Source: Microtetraspora niveoalba | GTDB lineage: Bacteria; Actinomycetota; Actinomycetes; Streptosporangiales; Streptosporangiaceae | Direction of reading: 5' to 3' | Length of the DNA: 40,012 nt | Assembly (NCBI RefSeq): GCF_001570405.1 | Contig: NZ_BBYM01000055.1 | Span: 1-40,012, forward strand | Shown: in pieces, positions 32,874 to 40,012 of the stretch | How positions within the stretch are numbered: position 1 is the first letter of the stretch | Layout: each line of letters opens with the position of its first letter | Position numbers and translations under genes: made by a program | The notes under the pieces: model-generated | What the model saw: the letters and a program-made list of their open reading frames with translations, nothing else | Database searches by the model: none | Told to the model about the DNA's origin: nothing

Positions 32874-35800
32874 TCAGGCGGCCGACCTGGCGGCCAGCGC
32901 GACGGTCGCCTGCCGGGTGACGCCGTTCACCGTGACCGCGACGACGACCTGCCCCGGGCGCAGCGCCGTGAGGGCGCCGGTCTCCGGGTCGAGCACCGCG
33001 ACGTGCCAGGGCTTGGCGCCGGCGCGGTCGCCGACGTACAGGTTCGGGGAGCCGGACCAGTCCGCCGAGACGGGATGGGCGACGGGCACCGTACGGCCGT
33101 CCTGGGTGAGGGAGGCCGACACGCGGCCGGGCTCGCCGACCTTCACCGAGGAGGGCGCGGTGAGGGTCAGCTCGTCGACGTGCGGGCGGACCTGCGTGCC
33201 GATCCACGTCGGCGCGTCCACGAACCAGTCGCGCCGGACGCGCTCGGCCTCCTTCGGCGTCACCGGGTCGACGCCCCACAACGACCAGCCGGTGAACCCT
33301 CCGTCGTCCGCGGCCGTGGCCGGGTTCTTGCCGGAGTTGCCGTTGATGAAGTACGGCACGGCGTCGACGCGCGAGGCGTGGAAGGTCCCGACGTGACCGC
33401 CGATGAAGGCGGCTCCCTTGCCGGTCGTGCGCTGGAAGTCGGCCAGCCATTCCTCGACCAGCGCGGCCTCCTTGCGGTCGCCGAGCTGGCTGCCCTTGCC
33501 CGGGGTCGGGTCGCGCGGCGGCACGTGGAACAGCACGGCCACCGAGCCGATCGAGGGATCGGCGGCGGCCGCGTCGAGCCGCTCGCGGAGCATGGCGACC
33601 TGCTCGAACCCGCCGCCGCGCAGGTTCAGGCGCGAGGTGTCGAGCGTGATGAACCGGGTGCCCTTGTGGTCGAAGACGCCGTGGGTGTCGCCGAAGACCG
33701 CCTTGAAGTTGCCGATGTCACCGCCCATCACCTCGTGGTTGCCGGGCACGTAGTGGAACGGCAGCTCGCCTCCGAGCTCCTCGTCCAGGATCCGCCTGGC
33801 CAGCGCGAAGTCCGCTGGGGACGCCTCGTCGACCAGGTCGCCGTTGATCACGAGGAAGTCGGGCCCGGCCGCCTTGATCTCCCGCAGGGTGCGGCGGACG
33901 TTGGCGACGATGTCGCTGCCGGGGTCGCGCGCCACGAACTGCCCGTCGGACATGACCGCGAACCGCCACGGCATCCCGGCCACCTCGGCTCCGCCGCGGA
34001 CGACCGGGTCGGCCGTCCCGGGCGCGCCCGGCGCCTCCACCGGCGGCGGCACCTTGGCGACGAGCCCGTCGACGACGATCTCGCCGTCGTACTTCTGGTC
34101 GGCCCTGGTCTCGGCGACGTAGAAGCGCCGGAGCTTCAGGGGGTAGCTCACGCCGGGCGGGACGGCGAACTCGACGTACTTCCAGCCGGTCCAGGTGAGG
34201 TAGGGGCCGCGCAGGATCTGCGACTGGCCCTGGGAGTCGTAGAACTCCAGGCTCGGCCACTCCCCGTTGCCCGCGGAGTGGATCCACATGCCGAACGCCT
34301 GCGGCTGCCCCTCTACGGTGATCTGCCGTGGCGGGTTGGCGTAGGCCGCCCGCGTCGCCGTCGACTGGGTGAAGTCGTACGCGAGCCGCAGCCCGCCGCC
34401 GCTCTGGCCGGGCGCCGCCGACAGCGACCCGGTGGCGCGCGCCGCGGCGAACGTCCACGACGCGGCGTCCTCGAAGTCGGCGACGGAGACGTCCTGGTAG
34501 CCGACCGTCACGGGCACCGAGGTGCGGACCTTGCCGGCGGAAAGGGTGATCAGGCCCGACCCGGTCGCCTTCTTCGCCTTCACGGTGAACAGGCCGTGCT
34601 CGGCGGGGGCGACGTCGAACAGGGCGGTGTCGTAGTCGAGGCGCAGGTCGGCGGGCTCGATGGGCGCGGAGTTGCCGTTGCGGTCGTACCCGACGACGCC
34701 GAAGACACCGGAGGCGTCCGCGCCGGCGAGGCCGACCCGGTCGGTCGTCGCGCCGAGCCGCGTGAGGGGCTGCAGGACGGTGAGCTCGATCTCGCCCTTG
34801 GCGCCGCCGCGCGAGGCGGTGACGGTCGTACGGCCGGGCACCAGGGCGTGGAAGACGCCGTCGCGGCCGACCCGCCCGTGCGCCGCGGGGGTGGCCCGCC
34901 ACGACGGGGCGCCGTCCACCGGGCCGTACGTCTCGTCGTGGCCGGCGGCGGTGAGCCTGCGGGTGAGGCCGGGGAAGACGCGGTCGGTGCGCCCGCCCGC
35001 GGTCGGGCCGGTGCCGGGCGCCTTCACGGGGTCGGCGGCCGTCTCCACCCAGAACCCCTTGAGTCTGCCGCTGCCGGCCGGCGCGTAGAGGGCCAGGCCG
35101 TTGGGCACGTGCCGCTCCTCGCCGTCGGAGGGGCTGTTCTCCACCTGAGCGTCGGCGGAGCCGGGCTCGCGGGCGAGCATCGTGGAGGAGCCGCCGCCGT
35201 CGAGGTTGATCGCGTCGTGCGCGCCCAGCTCGGCCATCATGGCCCCGAGCTCGGTGAGGGTGACGCCACGGCTGTCGGCTTGGCGGCCGTCCACGGTCAG
35301 CATGTACATCTTGCGGCCGTCGGCGGAGAAGCCGACGGCGGTGCGGGGGTGGGCGGCGTTGTCGGTGGAGACCTGGGCGACGCCGTCCTTGACCAGGATC
35401 GCCCCGCCGCCGACGGCGGTCGCGACGGCCCCGCCGTCGGACGCCTTCGGCTGGTAGCGCACGTCGACGCGGTCGCCCGGCTTCAGGCGGGCCAGGGCCG
35501 CCGCCCCGGCGTCGCGGCCGAGGAGGATCGCGGTGCCGGCCGGGATGGGGCCGCCGCCGGCGGCGGGGCGCACCTCGGTGACGGCGCCGTCGCGGAGCAC
35601 GACCTCGGTGACGGAGGCGGCGCCGTCGACCGCGCGGCCGCGGTCGTAGGAGCCCCACAGCGGGGTGAACAGGCCGACGCCTCCGGCCTGGACGAGCTGG
35701 TTGAACTGGGTCAGGGGGATCGGGGCGCCGCCCTCGGGGGTGGCGGTGCCGTCGAAACGCATCTGCAGCACGCGCCCGACGCCCTCGGGGGTGACCGCGA

Positions 35801-36314
35801 CGGCGTTGTCGTGGCCGGCGACGGGGGACTGGACGAGCTCGCCGTCGCGTACGCCGACGCCCTGGGCCGCGCCCGAGTTGTTGATGTCGAAGAAGTCGCC
35901 GTTGACGGCGGCGACGGCGCGGGAGCGCTTCACCGGCCCGGACAGGGGCTCGGTCTTCGACACCTCACCGGAGAAGACGTAGCCGACGCTCGCGCCGCCG
36001 GTGAGGTCGGCGGTGATCGCGTCGGCGCGCAGCCAGCCCGCGGCGTCGTAGCGGTCGAACGAGGTCAGCGTGACGCCGGGCGCGACGGGCCGGGTCTGCT
36101 TCGCGGTCTCCAGCCGCTGCGTGCCGGGGGTGACGAGCAGCGTGGAGGGGGCCTGGTAGGACGACGCGGGCGGCGCGTCCTCGGCGAGGGACGGGGAGGG
36201 GTGCGGTGTCTGGGGGGCGGCCTGGGCGGGCCCGGTCGCGCTGAACGCGAGCAGCGGGGCGAGGAGGGCCGCGGCCAGTAAGCGGGGGTGGTGACGATGT
36301 GACACATGGGGCAC
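32874..36314 (-). CDS. Secreted phosphodiester glycosidase fused to a metallophosphatase
   Basis: The 1146-residue protein has a Sec signal (residues 1 to about 33, cleavage after AQA). An NAGPA/phosphodiester glycosidase domain follows at about 85-410, with AVAAVNGDFFD near 134, TAVGFSADGRKMYMLTVDGR near 325 and the catalytic-region INLDGGGSSTML near 369. Next come bacterial Ig-like modules (about 415-600) and a jelly-roll carbohydrate-binding-like domain (about 610-755). A calcineurin-like phosphatase (about 780-1010) has MSDGQ, INGDLVDE, VPGNHE, VLFHVPP and GGHVGTFHA, and a final Ig-like domain follows. The first metal motif is DGQ, not the usual DxH. The GTG start lacks a good ribosome binding site. 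It could strip phospho-linked sugars from wall polymers or glycans and then remove phosphate; this is inference. It is a single gene. Confidence 0.87.
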   Translation of the reverse strand: MPHVSHRHHPRLLAAALLAPLLAFSATGPAQAAPQTPHPSPSLAEDAPPASSYQAPSTLLVTPGTQRLETAKQTRPVAPGVTLTSFDRYDAAGWLRADAITADLTGGASVGYVFSGEVSKTEPLSGPVKRSRAVAAVNGDFFDINNSGAAQGVGVRDGELVQSPVAGHDNAVAVTPEGVGRVLQMRFDGTATPEGGAPIPLTQFNQLVQAGGVGLFTPLWGSYDRGRAVDGAASVTEVVLRDGAVTEVRPAAGGGPIPAGTAILLGRDAGAAALARLKPGDRVDVRYQPKASDGGAVATAVGGGAILVKDGVAQVSTDNAAHPRTAVGFSADGRKMYMLTVDGRQADSRGVTLTELGAMMAELGAHDAINLDGGGSSTMLAREPGSADAQVENSPSDGEERHVPNGLALYAPAGSGRLKGFWVETAADPVKAPGTGPTAGGRTDRVFPGLTRRLTAAGHDETYGPVDGAPSWRATPAAHGRVGRDGVFHALVPGRTTVTASRGGAKGEIELTVLQPLTRLGATTDRVGLAGADASGVFGVVGYDRNGNSAPIEPADLRLDYDTALFDVAPAEHGLFTVKAKKATGSGLITLSAGKVRTSVPVTVGYQDVSVADFEDAASWTFAAARATGSLSAAPGQSGGGLRLAYDFTQSTATRAAYANPPRQITVEGQPQAFGMWIHSAGNGEWPSLEFYDSQGQSQILRGPYLTWTGWKYVEFAVPPGVSYPLKLRRFYVAETRADQKYDGEIVVDGLVAKVPPPVEAPGAPGTADPVVRGGAEVAGMPWRFAVMSDGQFVARDPGSDIVANVRRTLREIKAAGPDFLVINGDLVDEASPADFALARRILDEELGGELPFHYVPGNHEVMGGDIGNFKAVFGDTHGVFDHKGTRFITLDTSRLNLRGGGFEQVAMLRERLDAAAADPSIGSVAVLFHVPPRDPTPGKGSQLGDRKEAALVEEWLADFQRTTGKGAAFIGGHVGTFHASRVDAVPYFINGNSGKNPATAADDGGFTGWSLWGVDPVTPKEAERVRRDWFVDAPTWIGTQVRPHVDELTLTAPSSVKVGEPGRVSASLTQDGRTVPVAHPVSADWSGSPNLYVGDRAGAKPWHVAVLDPETGALTALRPGQVVVAVTVNGVTRQATVALAARSAA

Positions 36315-36358
36315 TCAATCGTGTTCTGGTTACAAGTTTCAAGACGTAAAGGTGTCGT

Positions 36359-36387
36359 AAAAGAAAATTTCACCGGATCCCGGGTGA
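36359..36387 (-). terminator. Rho-independent terminator after the DUF4429 gene
   Basis: On the minus strand a TCACC/GGTGA stem with an 8-nt loop is followed directly by AAATTTTCTTTT. It is the only hairpin with a clear T tract that I found in the window, and it separates the DUF4429 gene from the glycosidase gene downstream. Confidence 0.5.
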
Positions 36388-36422
36388 GCCGGGCGGCGGA
36401 GTGCTCGTTCGCCGGTCAGAGG

Positions 36423-37331
36423 TCAGCGATCGCCGAGGCGGCGCAGCATCGCCTGCTTGGCGGCGCTGAACTCCTCCTCGGTGAGCACCCCCGAGCGGTG
36501 CAGCTCGCCCAGCTCGCCGAGGCGGCGGAGCACGGCGTCCTGGTCCTCCAGCTCCGCCACGCGGCGCAGCAGCGCCTCCCGGTCGTCGGACGCCGCGGGT
36601 GCCGGGTCGGGTGCCGGGGCCGCTTCCGGCAGCTCGCGCCGGGACGGCAGCCGGGCGAGGACGGCGGCGGCGACCAGGACGGTGGCGCCGCCGTACCGCT
36701 GCATGCCCCAGGACACGCAGAGCGGGTCCTCCTCCGGGGCCTTGACGAGGGCGCCCTCCACGTGGAAGCGGAGGCGGCCGTAGTTCAGGCCCGACTGCGG
36801 GACCCACTCCACCCCGGTCAGCTTCGCGAGCGGGAGGGTCTGCGGGCCCGCCGCCTGTTTGGCCGACTTGGCGAACACGGTCCAGTCCAGGCGGACGGTG
36901 TGGCCGTCGAAGCTCACCGTGCCGTCGCCCGCCGAGGCGGACACCGGCACGGCGGGCCCGGGCAGCAGGAAGGACGCGCACGGGCCGCCCGGCGCTCCCT
37001 CCAGGCCGAGGCAGGCGCGCACCTCGTCGCAGAGGTACTCGGCGGCGCCGGTGCGCCCCTTGGGGACGGCCAGCCGGTAGGGGTCGGCGGACCCGAGAAG
37101 CCGACCGGCGGCCGTGTCGGCCAGCGGGTCGGCTCCCGGACGCAGCCGGAGCTGCAGGCTGCCGCCCTTGCGCGAGGGCTCGAAGGACACCCCGCCGACG
37201 GCGGCGAGGGGGATGGTCAGCTCGCCGAGCAGTTTGCGCAGCTCGTGGACGCTCCTGTCCCCGCCCGGCACGATCCTGAGGATCTCACCGTCGAACGTCC
37301 ACGACCCGTCCGGGACGAAGATCTCCGCCAT
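36423..37331 (-). CDS. DUF4429 and SHOCT domain protein
   Basis: The 302-residue cytosolic protein has two DUF4429 units. The first (about 1-110) has WTFDGEILRIVPGG, IPLAAVGGVSFEPSRKGG and LQLRLRPGADP. The second (about 125-230) has GTVSFDGHTVRLDW, LPLAKLTGVEWVP and LNYGRLRFHVEG. A short coiled-coil follows. A C-terminal SHOCT motif (LRRLGELGELHRSGVLTEEE at about 268-287) matches the short domain thought to mediate oligomerisation. The combination is common in actinomycetes, and DUF4429 resembles PH-like folds; no function is proven. The ATG at 37331 is the natural family start. It lies about 55 bp downstream of the flavoprotein gene on the same strand and may be cotranscribed with it. Confidence 0.88.
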   Translation of the reverse strand: MAEIFVPDGSWTFDGEILRIVPGGDRSVHELRKLLGELTIPLAAVGGVSFEPSRKGGSLQLRLRPGADPLADTAAGRLLGSADPYRLAVPKGRTGAAEYLCDEVRACLGLEGAPGGPCASFLLPGPAVPVSASAGDGTVSFDGHTVRLDWTVFAKSAKQAAGPQTLPLAKLTGVEWVPQSGLNYGRLRFHVEGALVKAPEEDPLCVSWGMQRYGGATVLVAAAVLARLPSRRELPEAAPAPDPAPAASDDREALLRRVAELEDQDAVLRRLGELGELHRSGVLTEEEFSAAKQAMLRRLGDR

Positions 37332-37387
37332 GCCCGTCAGCCTAGGTGACCACCGTGTTCCCCGCGAACCCGCGGCGGCCCGCCCGG

Positions 37388-38332
37388 TCAGGCCGCGCGG
37401 CGATCCCCGGAGTCCCGCGCGAGGTCCTCGTCCAGCAGGTCGTGGTCGGCCGCGATCGCGGCCGTCGCGCCCCTGGCCGCGGCGGTGATCACCTGCGCCC
37501 GCTGGTCGGCGACGTTGCCCACCGCCCACACCCCGGGCACGCTGGTGCGGCCCGAGTCGTCGGTGGTCACCCAGCCGTTGGCGTCCCGTTCGCAGCCGAG
37601 CCCGGTCAGCAGGCCGTCGTTCGGCACCATGCGCGGCAGCACGAACACCGCGACGCGGGGCACCACCGCGCCTCCGGCGAGCTCCACCCCGCGCAGCCGG
37701 TCGTCCTCGACGACCAGCCGCTTGACCACGCCGTCGGCGACGCGCACACCGTGCGCGGCCAGCCGTTCGCGCTCGTCGTCCGACAGGTCCAGGGTGTGCG
37801 AGAAGAGGACGATGTCGGCCGACCACTTCCGCACCAGCAGCGCGTGCCGCGCCGCCATCGGATCGGTGCCCAGGATCCCGATCGGCTCGTCCCGGACCTC
37901 GTAGCCGTGGCAGTACGGGCAGTGCAGCACGTCCCTGCCCCACCGCTCACGTACACCGGGGATCGCGGGCAGCTCGTCGCGCAGCCCGGTGGACACCAGC
38001 ACCCGCCGGGCCCGGAGCGCCGGGCCGCCGGCCAGCCGCACGAGGAAGCCGGGCTCGATGTGATCCACCCGGCCCTCGACCAGGTCCACGCCGTACCCGG
38101 CGACCTCGGCCCGGCCCACCTCCAGCAGGGCCGCCGGGGACATCCCGTCGCGGGACAGGAAACCGTGCATGTGCGCGGCCGGGGCGTTGCGCGGGGCACC
38201 CGCGTCCACCACCGCCACCCGGCGGCGGGCCCGGCCCAGCACCAGCGCGGCGCTCAGCCCGGCCGCGCCCCCTCCCACCACCACCACGTCGTACGGTTCA
38301 CGGCTCGGCGCCGCGGTCTTCATGTCGCTCAT
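37388..38332 (-). CDS. Thioredoxin reductase-like FAD/NAD(P) oxidoreductase
   Basis: The 314-residue flavoprotein has FAD motif YDVVVVGGGAAGLSAALVLGR near residue 14, redox-active CPYC in VLHCPYCHGYEV near residue 140, NADPH-site region IGILGTDPMAARHA, and the closing FAD motif TSVPGVWAVGNVADQ with the usual Asp replaced by Asn. Size and order match short thioredoxin-reductase-like proteins that act as disulfide oxidoreductases. GGAGGTGATC before the ATG is a strong ribosome binding site. It is divergent from an XRE-cupin regulator with an inverted repeat between them. This arrangement is widespread in actinomycetes and suggests the regulator controls it. The physiological substrate is unknown. 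Confidence 0.9.
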   Translation of the reverse strand: MSDMKTAAPSREPYDVVVVGGGAAGLSAALVLGRARRRVAVVDAGAPRNAPAAHMHGFLSRDGMSPAALLEVGRAEVAGYGVDLVEGRVDHIEPGFLVRLAGGPALRARRVLVSTGLRDELPAIPGVRERWGRDVLHCPYCHGYEVRDEPIGILGTDPMAARHALLVRKWSADIVLFSHTLDLSDDERERLAAHGVRVADGVVKRLVVEDDRLRGVELAGGAVVPRVAVFVLPRMVPNDGLLTGLGCERDANGWVTTDDSGRTSVPGVWAVGNVADQRAQVITAAARGATAAIAADHDLLDEDLARDSGDRRAA

Positions 38333-38375
38333 GGCGATCACCTCCGCGCACAGGTTGCGGCCGCCGTCGACGATT

Positions 38376-38393
38376 CGGCAACCTTTGTTGCCG
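38376..38393. promoter_or_regulatory. Operator candidate between the flavoprotein and XRE-cupin genes
   Basis: CGGCAAC and GTTGCCG form a 7-bp inverted repeat with a CTTT spacer. A further half-site, GGTTGC, lies nearby at 38353-38358. It is placed between divergent start codons, a likely binding site for the XRE-cupin regulator. Confidence 0.6.
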
Positions 38394-38423
38394 CTTCCGG
38401 GAAATATGCGGTGAAATGGGGAT

Positions 38424-39023
38424 ATGGAGCAGTCATCCGCCATCGCCACCGCCCTGGCCGAGGTCGGCCCCCGCCTCAAGCGCCTGCGCACCGAGCGCGG
38501 CCTCACCCTGGCCGCGCTCTCCGAGGCGACGGGCATCTCCAAGAGCACCCTGTCCCGGCTGGAGTCCGGCGAGCGCCGCCCCAGCCTCGAACTCCTGCTC
38601 CCGATCTCCCAGGCGCACCAGGTGCCCCTCGACGAGCTGGTGGGCGCGCCCGAGGTCGGCGACCCCCGCGTCCGCCTCAAGCCCCGGCGGGTCCACGGCA
38701 ACGTCGTGCTGCCCCTGACCCGGCAGCCCGGCCCGCTGCAGAGCTACAAGATGGTCCTCCCGGCCACCCGGAGCACGCCGGAGCCGTCCACCCACGAGGG
38801 CTACGAGTGGCTGTACGTCCTGTCCGGGCGGCTGCGGCTGGTCCTGGCCGACCGCGACCTGGTGCTCGGCCCCGGAGAGGTCGCCGAGTTCGACACCCGG
38901 CTGCCGCACTGGTTCGGCAGCACCGGCCAGGGGCCGGTCGAGGTCCTCAGCCTCTTCGGCCGTCAGGGCGAGCGCATCCACGTGCGCGCCCGGCCCCGAT
39001 CGCGCGAGGAACCCGGCGGCTGA
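38424..39023 (+). CDS. XRE-type transcriptional regulator with C-terminal cupin sensor
   Basis: The 199-residue protein carries a helix-turn-helix domain at about 13-68 (LKRLRTERGLTLAALSEATG, then SKSTLSRLESGERRPSLELL) and a cupin_2 sensor at about 105-175 (STHEGYEWLYVLSGRLRLVL, LGPGEVAEFDTRLPHWFG). In this family the cupin binds a small ligand and sets DNA binding. There is no membrane segment. The ribosome binding site is weak. The divergent neighbour encodes a disulfide oxidoreductase-like flavoprotein, so redox or metabolite sensing linked to that enzyme is a reasonable inference. Confidence 0.93.
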   Translation: MEQSSAIATALAEVGPRLKRLRTERGLTLAALSEATGISKSTLSRLESGERRPSLELLLPISQAHQVPLDELVGAPEVGDPRVRLKPRRVHGNVVLPLTRQPGPLQSYKMVLPATRSTPEPSTHEGYEWLYVLSGRLRLVLADRDLVLGPGEVAEFDTRLPHWFGSTGQGPVEVLSLFGRQGERIHVRARPRSREEPGG

Positions 39024-39056
39024 CCGCCGGGCCCGCAGGCGGCCCGTACGACCCGC

Positions 39057-40012
39057 CTAGTGACCGCCTTCGGCGGACACGACGGCGGCCATGCTGCCCA
39101 GCACGGCGACGCCGAGCGTCGCGCCCAGCTCGTAACCGGTCTCGTCCACCGCCGCCGAGCAGCAGCAGCGACGCCGCGAGCGCGACGCTGGAGATGAGCG
39201 CGGTCAGCGTGCCGGCGGTGAAGGCGCGGCCGCGGAACAGCCGGATCTCCAGCAGCGGCTCCTCCCGGGTCAGGCAGCGCCGTACGAACCACGTCAGCGC
39301 GACCACGGCGACGGCCGCGGCGAGCAGACCGCCGCGGTCGGCGAGGCCGTGCTTGCCGAGCGTCTTGATCGCGTAGACGAGCGCCGCCATGCCGACGATC
39401 GACAGGACGGTGCCGAGGGCGTCCCAGCGCTCGGGGCGGGCGCTGCGCGACTCGGGCAGCAGCCACCACCCGGCGATCAGGCCCGCCACCATGACGGGCA
39501 CGTTCACCAGGAACGCCGCGTGCCAGGTGAAGTGCTCCACCAGCGCGCCGCCGAGGATCGGGCCGAGCGCGCTGCCGAGCGCGGCCGTGGTTCCCCAGAT
39601 CCCGATCGCGGTGGCGCGCTCGCGCGGGTCGGTGAACAGGTGCCGGATCATCGACAACGTGGAGGGCATGATCATGGCGCCGCCGACGCCGAGCAGCGCG
39701 CGGACGGCGATGACCGCGCCCGGCCCGTCCGCGGCCAGGACCGCCGGCGAGGCCAGCCCGAAGACCGCGAAGCCGGCCAGCAGCATCCGCTTGCGGCCCC
39801 ACCGGTCGCCGAGCGCAGCGACGGTGACCAGCAGCCCGGCCACGATCAGCGAGTAGAGGTCCACCATCCAGAGCAGCTCGACGGACGTGGGCCGCAGGTC
39901 GGCGGAGATCTCGGGCAGCGCCACGTTCAGGACGGTGACGTCCATCGCGACGAGCAGCAGGCTCGCCGACAGCACGGCGAGCCCGGCCCAGCGACGCGGG
40001 TCCGGCGGGCCG
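39057..40012 (-). pseudogene. MFS drug-efflux transporter (DHA2/14-TM type) with internal deletion and frameshift; 5' end outside window
   Basis: From the right edge the frame encodes a normal N-terminal half: VAMDVTVLNVALPEISADL, the loop motif ALGDRWGRKRMLL, GIWGTTAALGSALGPILGGA and WWLLPESRSARPERWDALG. It ends at SSVALAASLLLL near 39160. There the match jumps, in a different frame, to AAVDETGYELGATLGVAVLG and a stop at 39057-39059. These motifs are normally separated by well over 100 residues containing several membrane helices, so a segment has been lost at about 39153-39160. The original frame runs on into nonsense. The protein is almost certainly inactive; a sequencing error alone would not explain the missing segment. 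Neighbouring XRE-cupin gene is convergent. Confidence 0.8.

Noticed and set aside
32454-36281. 1275-codon open frame on the plus strand
   Set aside because: It is antisense to the phosphodiester glycosidase gene, has Gly/Arg/Val-rich shadow composition and no domain, and arises from high GC at third codon positions.

Overview
The window is very GC-rich actinomycete chromosome. High-GC codon use, Tat-type signal peptides, a 13E12/DUF222 HNH protein, a DinB2-type polymerase and DUF4429, DUF6194 and DUF1838 proteins suggest a filamentous member of the Streptosporangiales or a close relative. That placement is an inference from gene content, not from a marker gene. I count 27 intact protein genes (one of them cut by the left edge), one degenerate transporter cut by the right edge, and three smaller gene remnants.

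Left edge (1-5.2 kb): a DUF222/HNH gene runs off the window and carries a 450-residue low-complexity leader behind a near-consensus promoter. It is followed by a decayed IS481-type transposase end, an amidohydrolase, a six-helix membrane protein and about 690 bp of repeat-rich noncoding DNA.

Centre-left (5.2-19 kb): a compact metabolic island. On the minus strand are a bicupin with a His-rich tail, an acyl-CoA synthetase and a glyoxalase-fold (VOC) protein. Divergent from them are a small lipocalin-like protein, a complete Dpp/Opp-type ABC importer (two permeases, a Tat lipoprotein binding protein, two ATPases) and a nitrilase-fold protein whose catalytic Cys appears to be Ser. A flavin amine oxidase (minus) and a DUF1838 protein (plus) close the set. 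The layout suggests uptake and oxidative breakdown of an amine- or amide-bearing compound that I cannot name. Palindromes with GGAAC/GTTCC-type arms lie in its three upstream regions.

Centre (19-26.8 kb): bioB-bioA overlap as a biotin operon. Next come a DUF6194 protein, a DinB2-like Y-family polymerase with Val at the sugar steric gate, a probably leaderless tetR with an operator palindrome, an MMPL exporter ended by a strong hairpin, and a small membrane protein.

Right (26.8-40 kb): a Tat-exported spermidine-dehydrogenase-like flavoprotein with a striking inverted-repeat leader; a 1060-residue secreted subtilase; a 480-bp gene graveyard (ISAs1 transposase and response-regulator fragments); a 1146-residue secreted protein joining phosphodiester glycosidase and metallophosphatase domains; a DUF4429-SHOCT protein; a divergent pair of a CPYC flavoprotein and an XRE-cupin regulator; and an MFS transporter with a large internal deletion.
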